Shown: positions 26,028-35,485, numbered from the stretch's first letter. The stretch is DNA of 64,000 nucleotides from an uncultured Collinsella sp. (GCA_900540895.1 UQHV01000010.1:1-64000), one strand, 5' to 3'. Numbers and translations: made by a program. Notes: generated by a model from the sequence alone, not told the origin.

Positions 26028-26864
26028 CTACAGCACGGCGCACAACACTGCCAGCAGCGCCACGCCGGCCGCATAGACCGCATCGCGCCAGCTAAACCCG
26101 GCGCGCGCGGGCGCCGGATACGTACCGGCAAAGCCGCGGCACAGCATGGCCTCGTCCATCGCGCGGCTGCATTCCATCGCCTTGATAAAGGTCATGCCCA
26201 TGATACCCGCCAGCGAGTCGGTACGCGAAAATCCCTCAGGCGCACGGCCAACGCTGCGCAGCATGACCGATTCGCACAGATTGTGCGCCGTGCGACCCAG
26301 CACCTCGATGTGCTTGAGCGCCATATCAAACGTAAAGATAACTTCGTCGGGCAGATGCAGCATCTTGAGCGCCGCCGACATGCGGCTCCAGGTGAGCGTC
26401 CACGAAACGCCCAGTACGAGCGACAGGTTAATGAACGTCTTGAGCGCAATTTTGAGCATGGCGCCCGTAGCGGAAGCGCCTAGCAGCAGGGCAGGCAGCG
26501 CCAGAACCACTGCGAGTCCCGCGGCACCGAGAGCCGGCACAAAGGTCGCGCGCAGCCCGCGTACAGGGCGCACAGCAACGAGCACCAGCGCGATAGCCGC
26601 CATCAACATGAGGTACAGCGGGCTCTGCGTCAGACACACGCACAGGACGCAAACGAACATCCCCACCAGGCGCACCGGAGCCGAAACGCAAGAAAGGGCG
26701 CGGTCGATCATCGACCCGCCCTCGTGCGCGCCTCCACCCAGGCGAACCCGCTCAAGCAGGCTCGCCAGGTGCAGGACATTCTTTTGCATCACACGATGCC
26801 GAGCCCCCACGGGCTCGTAACGCTGCTCGGCCGCAAGCCAGCTAGGCAGCTCGGCTATTGCCAT
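26028..26864 (-). CDS. cbiQ: ECF transporter transmembrane protein CbiQ
   Basis: 278 residues (a GTG two codons upstream is also possible). Several transmembrane helices lie between 55 and 150, followed by the coupling-helix region with AMECSRAMDEAMLCRGFAG, which contains the A-R-G-type motif that contacts the ATPase, and a final helix. The start lies within the end of cbiM (about 23-nt overlap), indicating coupled translation. Confidence 0.9.
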   Translation of the reverse strand: MAIAELPSWLAAEQRYEPVGARHRVMQKNVLHLASLLERVRLGGGAHEGGSMIDRALSCVSAPVRLVGMFVCVLCVCLTQSPLYLMLMAAIALVLVAVRPVRGLRATFVPALGAAGLAVVLALPALLLGASATGAMLKIALKTFINLSLVLGVSWTLTWSRMSAALKMLHLPDEVIFTFDMALKHIEVLGRTAHNLCESVMLRSVGRAPEGFSRTDSLAGIMGMTFIKAMECSRAMDEAMLCRGFAGTYPAPARAGFSWRDAVYAAGVALLAVLCAVL

Positions 26865-27924
26865 GAGCACCGCTTTCCTTAACCGTCAGCGAGATCAGAC
26901 GGAATGCGATAGTGAGCACCGCCACGCCAATCACGCCGGACAGGATATACATGGCAGCCTGACCGGCAAAGCCAAGACCCTGCTCCTCGGAATAGGCCTG
27001 CAGGTAATCACCCGTAGGCAGAGCGTCGGCAAAGGTCGGGGTATCAAGGCCGACCGAAGCCTGCAGACTGTCGTCACCAGCCTCCTGAACGGCGGTCGCG
27101 GCGCCCTCGGCGTCCCACTCGCCCCATGCGTCACCCGTGGTCAGCAGGCCCAGCGGTGTGGCCACGACAAGCACGGCGACCAGGATGAGCGTGGGGACCA
27201 GGGAAGTCTTCTTGGCAGTACCATCGCCGGCAAGCTGTCCATCGGCGGCTTCGGGGCCGACGATAACGCCCGGCGCCGTCTTCTTGATAAAGCCGTAGAT
27301 CGCGGCAGTCGCCACGCCCTCGACCACGCCGGCAACCAGCATATGCGGGATCATCATGGCAGGAATAGCAATAGACAGCGGGAAGGGGCAGTACAGCGGC
27401 GCGCCCGAAGCGTTGGTAAAGAGCATCGGCTGAATGCCAAACTCGATGGCAGCGCACAGGGCAGCCACGCACAAGCCGATCCAGCCGCTCACGATGGCAG
27501 AAACCGAAGTGCCCCAGCTCTTGTCGTGCAAACGGCTGTTAAGCGCGCGGAACACGATGGCTGCGGCAAACGGCAACACGAAGGCCATGTTAAAGCAGTT
27601 AGCGCCAAAGGACAGGATGCCGCCGTCGCCAAACAGCAGCGCTTGCAGCGCCAGCGCGACCGAAACCGCGATAGCCGCGGCCTCGGGGCCCAGCAGCAGC
27701 GCGATGAGTGCGCCACCAACGGCGTGGCCTGTGGTGCCGCCGGGCAGCGGCACGTTGAACATCATAAGCAAGAAGGAAAATGCGGCGCAGATGCCCAGGA
27801 AAGCCATGTGCTCGCGATCGAGCGTGGCGCGCACCTTCTTGATACAGTGAGCCCAGACGGGCACCATCGCCACCGCCATGACGGCATCGGTCTGCGGGGA
27901 CAGATAATTATCTGGAATGTGCAT
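26842..27924 (-). CDS. cbiM: Ni/Co ECF substrate-binding component CbiM fused to CbiN-like domain
   Basis: 360 residues. MHIPDNYLSP begins the protein; His2 is the family's metal ligand. About 7 helices with NVPLPGGTTGHAVGGAL complete CbiM/NikM (1-215). After a linker, residues 235-350 carry a periplasm-facing segment between two helices, the PDGLE/NikN-type accessory domain, so M and N are fused. With cbiQ and cbiO this is a complete Ni2+/Co2+ importer. A candidate operator lies at 27982-28009. Confidence 0.92.
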   Translation of the reverse strand: MHIPDNYLSPQTDAVMAVAMVPVWAHCIKKVRATLDREHMAFLGICAAFSFLLMMFNVPLPGGTTGHAVGGALIALLLGPEAAAIAVSVALALQALLFGDGGILSFGANCFNMAFVLPFAAAIVFRALNSRLHDKSWGTSVSAIVSGWIGLCVAALCAAIEFGIQPMLFTNASGAPLYCPFPLSIAIPAMMIPHMLVAGVVEGVATAAIYGFIKKTAPGVIVGPEAADGQLAGDGTAKKTSLVPTLILVAVLVVATPLGLLTTGDAWGEWDAEGAATAVQEAGDDSLQASVGLDTPTFADALPTGDYLQAYSEEQGLGFAGQAAMYILSGVIGVAVLTIAFRLISLTVKESGAHGNSRAA

Positions 27925-27981
27925 GTACGCCTCCCGGTTATCGGCGCACGGAATTGCAACGCCGCTTGAATCACCTTTCCA

Positions 27982-28009
27982 GTGTTACGTAATGTCAGAT
28001 TCGTAACAC
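27982..28009. promoter_or_regulatory. Palindromic operator candidate of the Ni/Co transporter
   Basis: GTGTTACG-N12-CGTAACAC, a perfect 8-bp inverted repeat, lies 58 bases before the cbiM start. The spacing (half-sites about two helical turns apart) suits a dimeric or tetrameric repressor such as a NikR-like metal sensor, but the half-site does not match the classical GTATGA NikR site. No regulator gene is adjacent. Confidence 0.5.
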
Positions 28010-28019
28010 GCCGCGGGCT

Positions 28020-28048
28020 ATCATAGCAAAACGGCGCACTGCCGACAA
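28020..28048 (-). promoter_or_regulatory. Possible promoter of cbiMQO
   Basis: On the minus strand TTGTCG (28043-28048) and TATGAT (28020-28025) are 17 bases apart. The operator candidate would fall just after the transcription start. The -35 box lies in the loop of the pheT terminator hairpin. Confidence 0.4.
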
Positions 28049-28061
28049 AGCAGCACGCCGT
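28027..28061 (-). terminator. Terminator of pheST
   Basis: On the minus strand ACGGCGTGCTGC and GCAGTGCGCCGT pair (two mismatches) around TTTGTCG, followed by TTTTGC. It lies about 110 bases after the pheT stop. Confidence 0.65.
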
Positions 28062-28169
28062 TATGTAATGCGCGTGTCATATATGCAGGCTCAACGGTGC
28101 CTCATACCGGCATAGCGGTCACGTAGGACTCGGCAGCAGCCACCGCTGACCCATACCCCAGTGCAGGAC

Positions 28170-30623
28170 CTAGCCGCGGACCTCGCCGTTTACGCCCTTG
28201 CACACCTTGGTAACGATCTTCTGGTGCGCCTTTTCGACCTCTTCGCTGGTAAGCGTGTGGTCGTCGGAGCGATACGTAAGCGCAAAGGCCATGGACTTCT
28301 TGCCCGCACCGATACGGATGGGATCGCGGTAGACATCGAACAGGCGCACGCCCTCGAGCAGCTTGCCGCCGGCACTCGTAATACGACGCTCAAGATCCTC
28401 GCAGGTCACAGTGTTGTCGACTACGATAGCAAGGTCGTGCTCAACGGCCGGGTACTGCGAGAACTCACGGTAGTTCTCCTGGTTGCGGGCGCCCTTGATC
28501 AGCTTGTCCAGGTCGAGCTCAAAGGCAACGACGACCTCGTCGATACCACAAGCCTCGCGCGCCTCGGGGTGGATCTCGCCGACCCATCCCAGCACGGTGC
28601 CGCCGGACAGAACCTCGGCCGCACGACCCGGCTGCAAGAAAGCGTAGCCCTCGCCCTCGACGGGACGGAAGCGAACCTTCTCGATGCGCAGCTGGGCAAG
28701 CAGCTCCTCGACAATGCCCTTGCCAAAGAAGAAGCGCAGCTTGCGGTACTTCATGGTCCAAGACTGCTCGCTCCACTGGCCCGAGAGCACGCCCGCCACG
28801 GACTTAGTCTCCTTGGGCAGGCTGGCGTTCTCGCGGCCATGGAACAGGCTGCCGACCTCGTACAGGTGCACGTTGGGCGTGCCGTGGGCCTCGTTATAGG
28901 CCACAGACTGCAGCAGGCCCGGCAGCAGCGAACGACGCATCTCGGTCTGCTCGGCTACCAGCGGGTTCATGAGCACCACGGGACAGCCGCGGCCTTCGGT
29001 GGACATACCGATCTTCTCCAGGTCGCCCGGGGCGGCAAAGCCAAAAGTCGTAGTCTCGTTGAGGCCGCAGGCGCGCAGGATCTCGCCGACCTTACGGGTG
29101 AGCTTCTGCTCGCGGGTCAGGCCGCCGATGTGGTTCTTGGCAGCCGGAATGGTCGCCGTCACGCGGCCCATGCCCCACAGGCGCAGGACCTCCTCGATCA
29201 GGTCGATCTCGCGCGGCAGGTCGGGACGGAAGCTCGGCGGGGTGACCATAAAGTCCTCGCCGTCGCGCTCGACGGTGCAGCCCAGGCGGGTGAGCGAACG
29301 CTCGATAAAGTCGGGCTCGATGTCGGCACCGCAGATGGCACGCACGCGGGCCAGGCGCAGCTTAATGCTGTCGATGGTCTTGGGCGCGGGGAACACGTCC
29401 ACATAGCCGGGAGCAACCTCGCCGCCGGCGATCTCCTCGATCAGCGCGCAGGTAACGTTGGCGACATCCACGCAGCCGGTCTCGTCGACCTGGCGCTCAA
29501 AGCGAATGGAGGCGTCGGAGATCAGCGACAGATCGCGGCTGGTGTGCGAGGTGCGACCGGCGTTGAAGCAGGCGCTCTCGACCATCACGTCGACGGTGTC
29601 GTCCTCGATCTCGGAATCCATGCCGCCCATTACGCCGGCCAGCGCCACGGGACGCTCGCCGTCGGTGATGAGGCCCATGCCGGCGTCGAGCACGCGCTCC
29701 TCGCCGTCGAGCGTCGTGAACTTCTCGTCCTGCTGGGCGGCGCGAACCACCACGCGACGATGGCCATCGCGCTCGGCAAAGGTGTCCAGGTCAAAGGCGT
29801 GCAGCGGCTGACCGGTGAGCATCATCACATAGTTGGTGATGTCGACGATGTTGTTGTGCGGACGCACGCCCAGGGCGTTGAGGCGCTTGACCATCCAGTC
29901 GGGCGACGGGCCGACCTTGACGTTGCGCACGATGCGGGCAACGTAGCGGTCGCACAGGCCCTCGTCAGCGATCTCGACGGAAAGCTCGTCGTCGGTCGCG
30001 CGGCCGGCCTCGGCCTTAATGGCGGGCAGCTCAACGTGGAAATCGCGGTCGAAGATGGCGCCGGTCTCGCGGGCCATGCCGATCATGGACAGGCAGTCGG
30101 GGCGGTTGGGCGTAATCTCGCAGTCGAGCACGGTATCACTCGAGCCCACGTACTCGGCAAACGGCATGCCGCAGGGCGTATCCTCGGGCAGGATCATGAT
30201 GCCGGAGTGATCGCCGCCCAAGCCGAGCTCGCGCGCGGAGCAGTTCATGCCCATGGACACGACGCCGCGAAGCTTGCTCTTCTTGATCTTGACGTCGCCG
30301 GGAAGCACGGCGCCAATCATGGCCGTGACGATGTGGTCGCCGGCCTCGAAGTTCTGCGCGCCGCAGACGATCTGCAGCGGAGCGGGGTTGCCGTCGGCGT
30401 CGAGGTTCTTGTCACCCACGTCGACCGAGCACACATACATGTGGTCGCTATCGGGGTGCGGGGTCTTGGTGAGCACCTTGGCGGTCACCACGTGGTCGAA
30501 GGACTCGCCCACGGTGTCGATCGCCTCGACCTCGGTGCCGGTACGGATATATTCGTCCGAAAGGGTCTTGGGATCCTCCGGAATATCGATCATGGTCTTG
30601 AGCCAGTCGTAAGAAACACGCAT
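28170..30623 (-). CDS. pheT: Phenylalanyl-tRNA synthetase beta subunit
   Basis: 817 residues. Domains in order: short N-terminal region MRVSYDWLKTMIDIP, an EMAP/OB tRNA-binding domain (about 40-155), B3/B4 editing domain, B5 domain, catalytic-like core, and the C-terminal FDX-ACB anticodon-binding domain (about 725-817). It assembles with PheS as an alpha2beta2 enzyme. AGGAGAGCTAG lies before the ATG. It follows pheS after a 184-base gap that contains a hairpin repeat. Confidence 0.96.
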   Translation of the reverse strand: MRVSYDWLKTMIDIPEDPKTLSDEYIRTGTEVEAIDTVGESFDHVVTAKVLTKTPHPDSDHMYVCSVDVGDKNLDADGNPAPLQIVCGAQNFEAGDHIVTAMIGAVLPGDVKIKKSKLRGVVSMGMNCSARELGLGGDHSGIMILPEDTPCGMPFAEYVGSSDTVLDCEITPNRPDCLSMIGMARETGAIFDRDFHVELPAIKAEAGRATDDELSVEIADEGLCDRYVARIVRNVKVGPSPDWMVKRLNALGVRPHNNIVDITNYVMMLTGQPLHAFDLDTFAERDGHRRVVVRAAQQDEKFTTLDGEERVLDAGMGLITDGERPVALAGVMGGMDSEIEDDTVDVMVESACFNAGRTSHTSRDLSLISDASIRFERQVDETGCVDVANVTCALIEEIAGGEVAPGYVDVFPAPKTIDSIKLRLARVRAICGADIEPDFIERSLTRLGCTVERDGEDFMVTPPSFRPDLPREIDLIEEVLRLWGMGRVTATIPAAKNHIGGLTREQKLTRKVGEILRACGLNETTTFGFAAPGDLEKIGMSTEGRGCPVVLMNPLVAEQTEMRRSLLPGLLQSVAYNEAHGTPNVHLYEVGSLFHGRENASLPKETKSVAGVLSGQWSEQSWTMKYRKLRFFFGKGIVEELLAQLRIEKVRFRPVEGEGYAFLQPGRAAEVLSGGTVLGWVGEIHPEAREACGIDEVVVAFELDLDKLIKGARNQENYREFSQYPAVEHDLAIVVDNTVTCEDLERRITSAGGKLLEGVRLFDVYRDPIRIGAGKKSMAFALTYRSDDHTLTSEEVEKAHQKIVTKVCKGVNGEVRG

Positions 30624-30714
30624 CTAGCTCTCCTTTCATACTGAAAGCCTGCGAAGAGATGCAGGTGGAAACTTCAACTTTGTGAACATTCCTTACAAAG
30701 CGAGGGTTGTCCAA

Positions 30715-30806
30715 GTGCGGCAGATCGGCCCGAAAGAGGAGCGCCGCGTACTTTGGTACGCAAGCGACGAATGAGCGCCGAGGTGCCGTGCTTGGGCAAG
30801 CCGCAG
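30715..30806. repeat. Dispersed hairpin repeat, copy 1 (pheS-pheT gap)
   Basis: The core GAAAGAGGAG, then GCGTACTTTGGTACGC, then GCGACGAATGA recurs at 56615-56666. Outer flanks pair: CCAAGTGCGGCA with TGCCGTGCTTGG. The shared core with unrelated outer arms marks a mobile or recombined REP-like hairpin, here within an operon, where it could modulate pheT relative to pheS. Confidence 0.65.
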
Positions 30807-30807
30807 C

Positions 30808-31884
30808 CTAGAACTGATTCAAGAAGCGCATATCACCCGTCATGAGAGTTCTGAGGTCGGGCAGGTCGTAGCGCAGTGCCGCGACGCGCTCGGCGCCAAT
30901 ACCAAAGGCGAAGCCGGTGTACTTCTCGGGGTCGATGCCACAGTTGATCAGGACGTTGGGGTCGACCATGCCGCAGCCCAGAATCTCGATCCAGCCGCTG
31001 TGCTTGCAGAAGTTGCAGCCCTTGCCGCCGCACACGTGGCAGCTCACGTCCACCTCGCAGGAAGGCTCGGTGAAGGGGAAGAAGTGCGGGCGATAGCGCG
31101 TCTTGCGATCCTCACCAAACATGCACTTAACAAAGTAGTCGAGCGTGCCCTTAAGATCGCCAAAGGTGATGCCCTCGTCGACGACCAGGCCCTCAATCTG
31201 GTTGAACTGCGGCAGGTGGCAGGCGTCGGCCGTGTCGGGACGATAGACGGTGCCCGGGCAGATCATGTAGATGGGCGGCTTTTGCGACTCCATGGTGTGG
31301 ATCTGCACGCCCGAGGTCTGGGTGCGCAGCAGCACGTCGGACTCGCCATGGGCGTGAGCCTCGGGGTGTGCGACGCTGCCAGGGTTGTTGTCGACCACGT
31401 AGAAGGTATCGCGGGCCGAGCGGCTCGGGTGATCCATGGGGGCGTTGAGCGCAGTGAAGTTGTAGTAGGAAGTATCGACCATGGGACCGGACTCGACGGT
31501 GTAGCCGATGCCGCAGAAGATGTCCTCGGCCTCCTCGATGATCTGCTTGATCAGGTGCTGGTGACCGATCTGCGGACGGATGCCCGGCAGCGTGATGTCG
31601 ACGGCCTCGTGCTCGAGTGCGTGCTTGAGGGCGGCGGCCTTCATCTCGGTGGTGCGCTCGTCGAGCATGCCCTCGATCAGCTGGCGCATCTCGTTGGCGC
31701 GTTTGCCCATCATGGGACGATCCTCGGGGGCGAGCTTGCCCATCATGCGCATCAGGCCGGTGATACGGCCCTTGCGACCGAGCAGCTCAACGCGCGCAGC
31801 CTCGAGCTTGGCGGCGTCGTCGGCGCTAGTGACGAGCTCCTTGGCCTCTTCCTCGAGTTTGACCAGATCATCAATCAGACTCAT
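30808..31884 (-). CDS. pheS: Phenylalanyl-tRNA synthetase alpha subunit
   Basis: 358 residues from ATG 31884; upstream in-frame codons fall in the T-box leader. A coiled-coil N-terminal arm (1-85) binds tRNA, and the class II catalytic core includes PLTALNAPMDHPSR-like FTALNAPMDHPSRSARDTFY, HTMESQKPPIY and FAFGIGAERVAALRY (motif 3). A Cys cluster CHVCGGKGCNFCKHSG sits in the core as in many bacterial PheS. Regulated by the T-box leader. Confidence 0.96.
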   Translation of the reverse strand: MSLIDDLVKLEEEAKELVTSADDAAKLEAARVELLGRKGRITGLMRMMGKLAPEDRPMMGKRANEMRQLIEGMLDERTTEMKAAALKHALEHEAVDITLPGIRPQIGHQHLIKQIIEEAEDIFCGIGYTVESGPMVDTSYYNFTALNAPMDHPSRSARDTFYVVDNNPGSVAHPEAHAHGESDVLLRTQTSGVQIHTMESQKPPIYMICPGTVYRPDTADACHLPQFNQIEGLVVDEGITFGDLKGTLDYFVKCMFGEDRKTRYRPHFFPFTEPSCEVDVSCHVCGGKGCNFCKHSGWIEILGCGMVDPNVLINCGIDPEKYTGFAFGIGAERVAALRYDLPDLRTLMTGDMRFLNQF

Positions 31885-31970
31885 GTCTTCCCTTTCGTCT
31901 CTCGCGTTCCCCGCTTGCCGAGGCGGCTGCCGCCGTCTGACGTTGCGAAAACGCGGCCCGGTTCGGTAAC

Positions 31971-32010
31971 AAAAAACCGTCCTCGGGCATGTGCATTGCC
32001 CAAGGACGGT
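31971..32010 (-). terminator. T-box leader terminator
   Basis: On the minus strand ACCGTCCTTGGGCA and TGCCCGAGGACGGT pair closely and are followed by TTTTTTG. This is the regulated terminator of the pheST leader, overlapping the antiterminator's downstream half. Confidence 0.9.
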
Positions 32011-32260
32011 TGAATTCCGCGGTACCACCTTGTTTGACCCGACGGATGTCTGGCCCGCCGCGCCCACTCTTTGCCCCTTGTCGCGAGGCTCACGGCTTCC
32101 CTACTGGGGACATCGCCGCCGCTGGCCGCGCGCCCGTTGAGGTCGCTGCTCGGAAGTGAACGCTTGGCCCTTGCCACCGCAGGAAGGCTTGCAGCCCATG
32201 ACCTTCCCTCTCTTGCCGGCGACGCGGCGGGCAAAACCCTCTCCGTCAACGCATTGGGGT
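31971..32260 (-). promoter_or_regulatory. T-box riboswitch leader of pheST
   Basis: The minus strand carries the conserved T-box AAGGTGGTACCGCGG (32017-32031) followed by the leader terminator. Upstream, a long structured stem I region with an AGAGA-type element (GGCAAGAGAGGGAAGG, near 32200) is visible. By position it reads tRNA-Phe; I could not fix the UUC specifier with certainty (a GTTCAC near 32161 is a candidate). Uncharged tRNA-Phe would favour antitermination. Confidence 0.88.
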
Positions 32261-32389
32261 ATAGGATAACACATTTCGCGAGCGCATCGCCGCGTTCCGT
32301 TTTGTTCGCGCTGGGTACAAGGCAGGTAGCTGTGCAAATTGGCCGCGCACCCGCCTGCGGCGCTCGGCCTGCGAGATTAAGGATACGGT

Positions 32390-33973
32390 ATGGGAAAGAA
32401 ACTCGATAAGAAGGCCCAGGCCGCCGTGGCAAAGGCTGCCAAGGGCGTCAAGGCTGCTAAAGTCGACAAGGCCGTCAAAAAGTTCCGCAAACTCGAGGGC
32501 AAGCTGTGGACTCGCGAGTACCTGCTCAAGATTGCCGAGTTCGATGGAGCGACGATTGCTCCTGCCAACGGTGCTGCCGCCCGTGCCGACGCCATGGGCA
32601 CGCTTGCCGGCGAGCATCACAAGCTACTGACCAGCGAGAAGTCCGTTGAGCTCGTACGCTCGTTAGTGCGCGAGACGGTTGCAGGCGGACACGTAGACGA
32701 CCCGCAGCTGCTCGACGAGATCCGCGTGCTCGGCCGCGACCAGCGCGAGGCAAGCGTTATTCCTACCGAGGAGGCCGAGGCCTGGACCAGGCTCACCTGC
32801 GAGGCCGACGCCGTGTGGCACAAGGCCAAGACGGCCAACGACTGGGCGAGTTTTGAGCCCTATGTGGACAAGATCGTCGCCCAACTTAAGCATCAGGCAG
32901 AGCTCATGGACCCCCAGCGCGACCCATACGACGTTTGGCTCGACCAGTACGAGCGTGGTCTTTCTGCCAAGAGCTTCGACGCGTTTTGCGACGAGGTCAA
33001 GGCCACGGTCGTGCCGCTCGTGCACGCCATCGGTGAGCGCGGCCAGCAGCCCGCTGCCGACTTTTTGCACGCGCATGTGCCCGAGGCCGCCCAGCGAGCC
33101 ATGAGCTTCGACCTGATGAAGCTCGTCGGTCTTAACCTGGACGACACCACGCTTGCCTTTACCGAGCATCCGTTTAGCGAGGGCTTTGCCGTGGGCGATG
33201 CGCGCATCGCGACGCACATCTACGAGAACGACTGTATCTCCAACGTCTTCAGCATCATCCACGAGGCAGGTCACGCCATGTACGAGCTGGGCGTGAACCC
33301 CGCCTATGCGCGCACGTGCCTGGAGGGTGGCACCTCCATGGGCATCCACGAGAGCCAGAGCCGCTTTTTCGAAAACACCGTGGGTCGCAGCCGCGCCTTT
33401 ATGGGACCGCTGCTCGAGGTGCTGCGCCGCCACGCACCCGAGGTCTACGGCGACGTCGACGAGGACACGCTCTACCACGCCGTGAACATCGCACAGCCGT
33501 CGCTGATCCGCACCGAGGCCGACGAGCTCACCTATCCGCTGCACGTTATGGTGCGCTACGAGATCGAGCGCATGCTGTTTGCCGGCGAGGCCACGGCCAA
33601 GGACATCCCCGCGCTTTGGAACCACTTTATGGACGAGTACCTGGGCATTCCCGTTCCCGACGACACGCACGGCTGCCTGCAGGATACGCACTGGAGCGGC
33701 GGCTCGTTTGGCTACTTCCCCACGTATGCGCTGGGCAGTGCCTACGACGCCATGTTTGTGCCGGCCATGTGCCGCGACGGCGTCGACCTTAACGGCGCCT
33801 GCGCGAGCGGTGACCTGGCGCCAGTCCGTGCCTGGCTGGGCGAGCACATTTGGCAGTGGGGCCGCGCCAAGGACGCGCCGGAGCTCATCAAGGGCGCGTG
33901 CGGCATGGCGTTCGATGCCCGCTACTACTGCAGCTACCTGCAGGACAAGTTCACCACGCTGTACGAGCTGTAA
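32390..33973 (+). CDS. M32 family carboxypeptidase (Taq-type)
   Basis: 527 residues; AAGGA precedes the ATG by 6 bases. A Lys/Ala-rich N-terminal tail is followed by an all-helical metallocarboxypeptidase with HEAGH (HExxH zinc motif, about 289-293) and GTSMGIHESQSRFFEN carrying the third ligand Glu. ENDCISNVFSIIHEAGHAMYE is the M32 active-site region. Cytosolic enzyme that removes C-terminal residues. Divergent from pheST. Confidence 0.93.
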   Translation: MGKKLDKKAQAAVAKAAKGVKAAKVDKAVKKFRKLEGKLWTREYLLKIAEFDGATIAPANGAAARADAMGTLAGEHHKLLTSEKSVELVRSLVRETVAGGHVDDPQLLDEIRVLGRDQREASVIPTEEAEAWTRLTCEADAVWHKAKTANDWASFEPYVDKIVAQLKHQAELMDPQRDPYDVWLDQYERGLSAKSFDAFCDEVKATVVPLVHAIGERGQQPAADFLHAHVPEAAQRAMSFDLMKLVGLNLDDTTLAFTEHPFSEGFAVGDARIATHIYENDCISNVFSIIHEAGHAMYELGVNPAYARTCLEGGTSMGIHESQSRFFENTVGRSRAFMGPLLEVLRRHAPEVYGDVDEDTLYHAVNIAQPSLIRTEADELTYPLHVMVRYEIERMLFAGEATAKDIPALWNHFMDEYLGIPVPDDTHGCLQDTHWSGGSFGYFPTYALGSAYDAMFVPAMCRDGVDLNGACASGDLAPVRAWLGEHIWQWGRAKDAPELIKGACGMAFDARYYCSYLQDKFTTLYEL

Positions 33974-33995
33974 GGCATAACCGACACGTCAACGC

Positions 33996-34035
33996 AAAGG
34001 GGACGCCGCGGAACCAATCCGCGGCGTCCCCTTTC
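33996..34035. terminator. Bidirectional terminator between M32 peptidase and glmM
   Basis: AAAGGGGACGCCGCGGA and TCCGCGGCGTCCCCTTT form a 17-bp perfect stem around ACCAA. With A and T runs on both flanks it can end both convergent transcripts. Confidence 0.85.
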
Positions 34036-34044
34036 CACCTAGTT

Positions 34045-34069
34045 GTTTAAGAACGTCCCCAATGACTAC
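34045..34069. repeat. REP-like half palindrome (TTTAAGAACGTCCCCAATGA)
   Basis: GTTTAAGAACGTCCCCAATG and ACTA repeat the right arm of the full palindrome at 56487-56542. It abuts the last codons of glmM. Confidence 0.7.
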
Positions 34070-34070
34070 C

Positions 34071-35402
34071 TTACAGAGCTTCCAGCGCGGCGGCGATGCG
34101 CTTCATGGCGGCATCGGCAGATGCTTGGTCGGGCGCCTCGGCCAGCACGCGGATAACCGACTCGGTTCCGCTCTTGCGCACGAGCACGCGGCCCTCGCCT
34201 GCCAGCGATGCCTCGGCCTCGGCGATGGCGTTCTGCACGCCCATGTTCTCGAGCGCGGCGTCCTTGTCCGCCACGCGCACGGCCACCTGCGCCTGCGGCA
34301 GCAGCTTGCACGGAGCCGTGAGCTGCGAGAGCGTCTCGCGCTCGGCACGAATCACTTCCATCACGCGCAGCGAGGTCATAATGCCGTCGCCCGTGCGCTC
34401 GATATCGCCAAAGATCGTATGGCCCGTCTGCTCGCCGCCCAGGCTGTAGCCGCCCTCGCGCATCTTGGCATACACGTGACGGTCGCCCACGCCGCTGGTC
34501 ACGGCGCTCAGACCGGCAAGCTCCAACGACTTGATCAGGCCAAAGTTGCTGGCAATCGTCGGCACCACGGTACCGCCCGAAAGGCGACCGTGCTTGTTCA
34601 GATACACGCCGCACACGTACAGGATCTGGTCGCCGTCTACCACGCGACCGCGCTCATCCACGGCCAGGCAGCGGTCGGCATCGCCATCGTAGGCAAAACC
34701 CACGTCCAGGCCCTGCTCCACCACATGGCGCTGCAGACGCTCCATATGCGTGGAGCCGCAGTCGACGTTGATGTTAAAGCCATCGGGCGCGGCATTGATC
34801 ACGCGCACGTCGGCACCGAGCGCGTCAAACACCGGCTTGGCCACCGAGGAAGCCGAGCCGTTGGCGCAGTCGATACCGATCTTGACGCCCTGCAGCGAAA
34901 AGTTCGCACTTGCAATGAGCGAAGCAATGTAGCGGTTGCGGCCCTGCATGTAGTCCACCGTGGCACCGATGTGGTTGCCCGTGGCCAACGGAACTTCGCT
35001 CTTGCCATCGATGTAGTCCTCGATGAGCTCCAGTACGTCCTCGTCCATCTTAAAACCGTCGCTATTGACGAGCTTAATGCCGTTATCGCAAAACGGGTTG
35101 TGGCTCGCGCTGATCATGATGCCGCAATCGAAGCAGCCCTCCACGGTCTGATGCGCCACGCCCGGCGTCGGGATCACGTGCAGCATATAGGCGTCCGCAC
35201 CGCTCGCGACCAGACCGCTCACCAGCGCCGCCTCGAACATATAACTCGAGCGACGTGTGTCCTTGCCCACGATAACGCGCGCCTTAGCACTGCGGTTGGC
35301 GCCATAATACCAGCCCACAAAACGGCCAATCTTATAAGCGTGCTCTACCGTCAGCCCAACGTTGGCCTCGCCGCGAAAGCCGTCGGTGCCAAAGTACTTC
35401 AT
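34071..35402 (-). CDS. glmM: Phosphoglucosamine mutase
   Basis: 443 residues. Converts glucosamine-6-P to glucosamine-1-P for UDP-GlcNAc and cell wall synthesis. FGTDGFRGEANVG at the N-terminus, catalytic serine in ISASHNPFCDNG (about 97-108), metal-binding DGDADRC, sugar-binding GGEQTGH and C-terminal VRKSGTESVIRV phosphate loop are all present. AAGGAGAGC before the ATG. The downstream-gene-free end is a strong terminator. Confidence 0.97.
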   Translation of the reverse strand: MKYFGTDGFRGEANVGLTVEHAYKIGRFVGWYYGANRSAKARVIVGKDTRRSSYMFEAALVSGLVASGADAYMLHVIPTPGVAHQTVEGCFDCGIMISASHNPFCDNGIKLVNSDGFKMDEDVLELIEDYIDGKSEVPLATGNHIGATVDYMQGRNRYIASLIASANFSLQGVKIGIDCANGSASSVAKPVFDALGADVRVINAAPDGFNINVDCGSTHMERLQRHVVEQGLDVGFAYDGDADRCLAVDERGRVVDGDQILYVCGVYLNKHGRLSGGTVVPTIASNFGLIKSLELAGLSAVTSGVGDRHVYAKMREGGYSLGGEQTGHTIFGDIERTGDGIMTSLRVMEVIRAERETLSQLTAPCKLLPQAQVAVRVADKDAALENMGVQNAIAEAEASLAGEGRVLVRKSGTESVIRVLAEAPDQASADAAMKRIAAALEAL

Positions 35403-35414
35403 GCGCTCTCCTTA

Positions 35415-35448
35415 CAAAATAGGGGCGAACAGATTGCCTGTCCGCCCC
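35415..35448 (-). terminator. Terminator after glmM-upstream gene (DUF4012)
   Basis: On the minus strand GGGGCGGACA and TGTTCGCCCC pair around GGCAATC, followed by TATTTTG. It separates the DUF4012 gene from glmM and lies just before the glmM ribosome site. Confidence 0.75.
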
Positions 35449-35485
35449 AAAATGGTACTCGATTATCTGCGCTACCAGAAAAACC

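Noticed and set aside
28161..30644. 827-residue plus-strand frame opposite pheT
   Set aside because: Shadow of pheT; repetitive LDV/HAG composition and no recognisable domain.
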